Source: Lachnospiraceae bacterium (GTDB taxonomy: Bacteria > Bacillota_A > Clostridia > Lachnospirales > Lachnospiraceae). Taken from it: DNA of 64,000 bases. Location of the stretch: assembly GCA_017561985.1 (NCBI GenBank), contig JAFZAZ010000014.1:124001-188000 (forward strand), in the 5' to 3' direction. The translations under genes were made by a program, and so were the position numbers. The notes beneath the pieces are model-generated. The model ran no database searches. It was not told where the DNA came from and saw only the letters and a list, made by a program, of their open reading frames with translations. Shown piece by piece: positions 63,922 to 64,000 of this stretch. Positions within the stretch are counted from its first letter, which is position 1. The number at the start of each line of letters is the position of its first letter.

Positions 63922-64000
63922 TTTTCTACCTCCGATTGGTTTGTTCTTCCGCGCCGCCACAAAAAGGCAAACCCGTTAGGGAACCGGCCTTCCTTCGACT

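Noticed and set aside
63960..64000. Terminator or ribosomal leader hairpin upstream of rpsB
   Set aside because: AAGGC/GCCTT with a T run is present but the inner stem is poorly paired and the region is cut by the window edge, so neither a terminator nor an S2 leader can be supported.

Overview
The window is a stretch of bacterial chromosome from a low-to-mid GC Firmicute, most likely a fibre-associated member of the Clostridia (Lachnospiraceae-like). The evidence is the PolC-type replicase, RNase Y, ribosomal protein L27 with a leader peptide next to its Prp protease, a DUF896 protein, a SpoVB-type flippase, a Bacillus-type LexA/YneA SOS module, strong AGGAGG ribosome binding sites and clean sigma-A promoters (TTGACA-17-TATAAT types). 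A secreted GH10 xylanase lipoprotein and a sugar ABC transporter suggest plant polysaccharide use. No prophage, transposon, CRISPR array or rRNA was seen. There is one tRNA (Glu, CTC).

Layout. 1-2.3 kb: ttcA-like tRNA thiolase, then a divergent SOS pair (YneA-like LysM protein and lexA) with a cluster of LexA boxes. 2.3-10.6 kb (minus strand): TIGR03960 radical SAM, TIGR03936, rng, rplU, prp, rpmA, obgE, yhbY and nadD-yqeK-rsfS, the last three domains lying in one open frame. 10.8-15.2 kb (plus strand): two paralogous zinc-ribbon proteins, the second with a very long acidic disordered region. 15.4-20.8 kb (minus): metallophosphoesterase, scpA, scpB and a SNF2/SWIM helicase in one operon. 21-25.6 kb: pyrimidine-nucleoside phosphorylase, a class I aminotransferase and rny, each with its own promoter and terminator. 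25.6-30 kb: proB-DUF896-FTHF cyclo-ligase-proA-miaB operon. 30-36.7 kb: two flavoproteins, SpoVB-like flippase, ybeY, PhoH, rpsU. 36.9-45.2 kb: a 1442-residue cell-wall anchored repeat protein, alaS, GH10 xylanase. 45.25 kb: tRNA-Glu. 45.4-58.2 kb: the conserved pyrH-frr-uppS-cdsA-dxr-rseP-ispG-polC cluster, ending with a membrane protein coupled to polC. 58.4-61.8 kb: a sugar ABC transporter operon lying between tsf and pyrH. 62.2-63.9 kb: rpsB-tsf.

The most notable observations are: (i) a PolC that lacks its whole embedded DEDD 3'-5' exonuclease domain while keeping an apparently intact PHP metal site; (ii) a strongly over-represented word, GGAAAATG, found 38 times on both strands, mostly as CGGAAAATG, in genes and intergenic regions; (iii) a sortase-anchored protein built from about six ~165-residue repeats marked by GHG and DPI signatures; (iv) the NadD-YqeK-RsfS open frame joined through an A6 run, with an internal ribosome binding site for free RsfS; (v) the acidic zinc-ribbon protein pair; (vi) an acidic insertion in RseP. 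All similarity statements come from reading motifs; no database search was possible.
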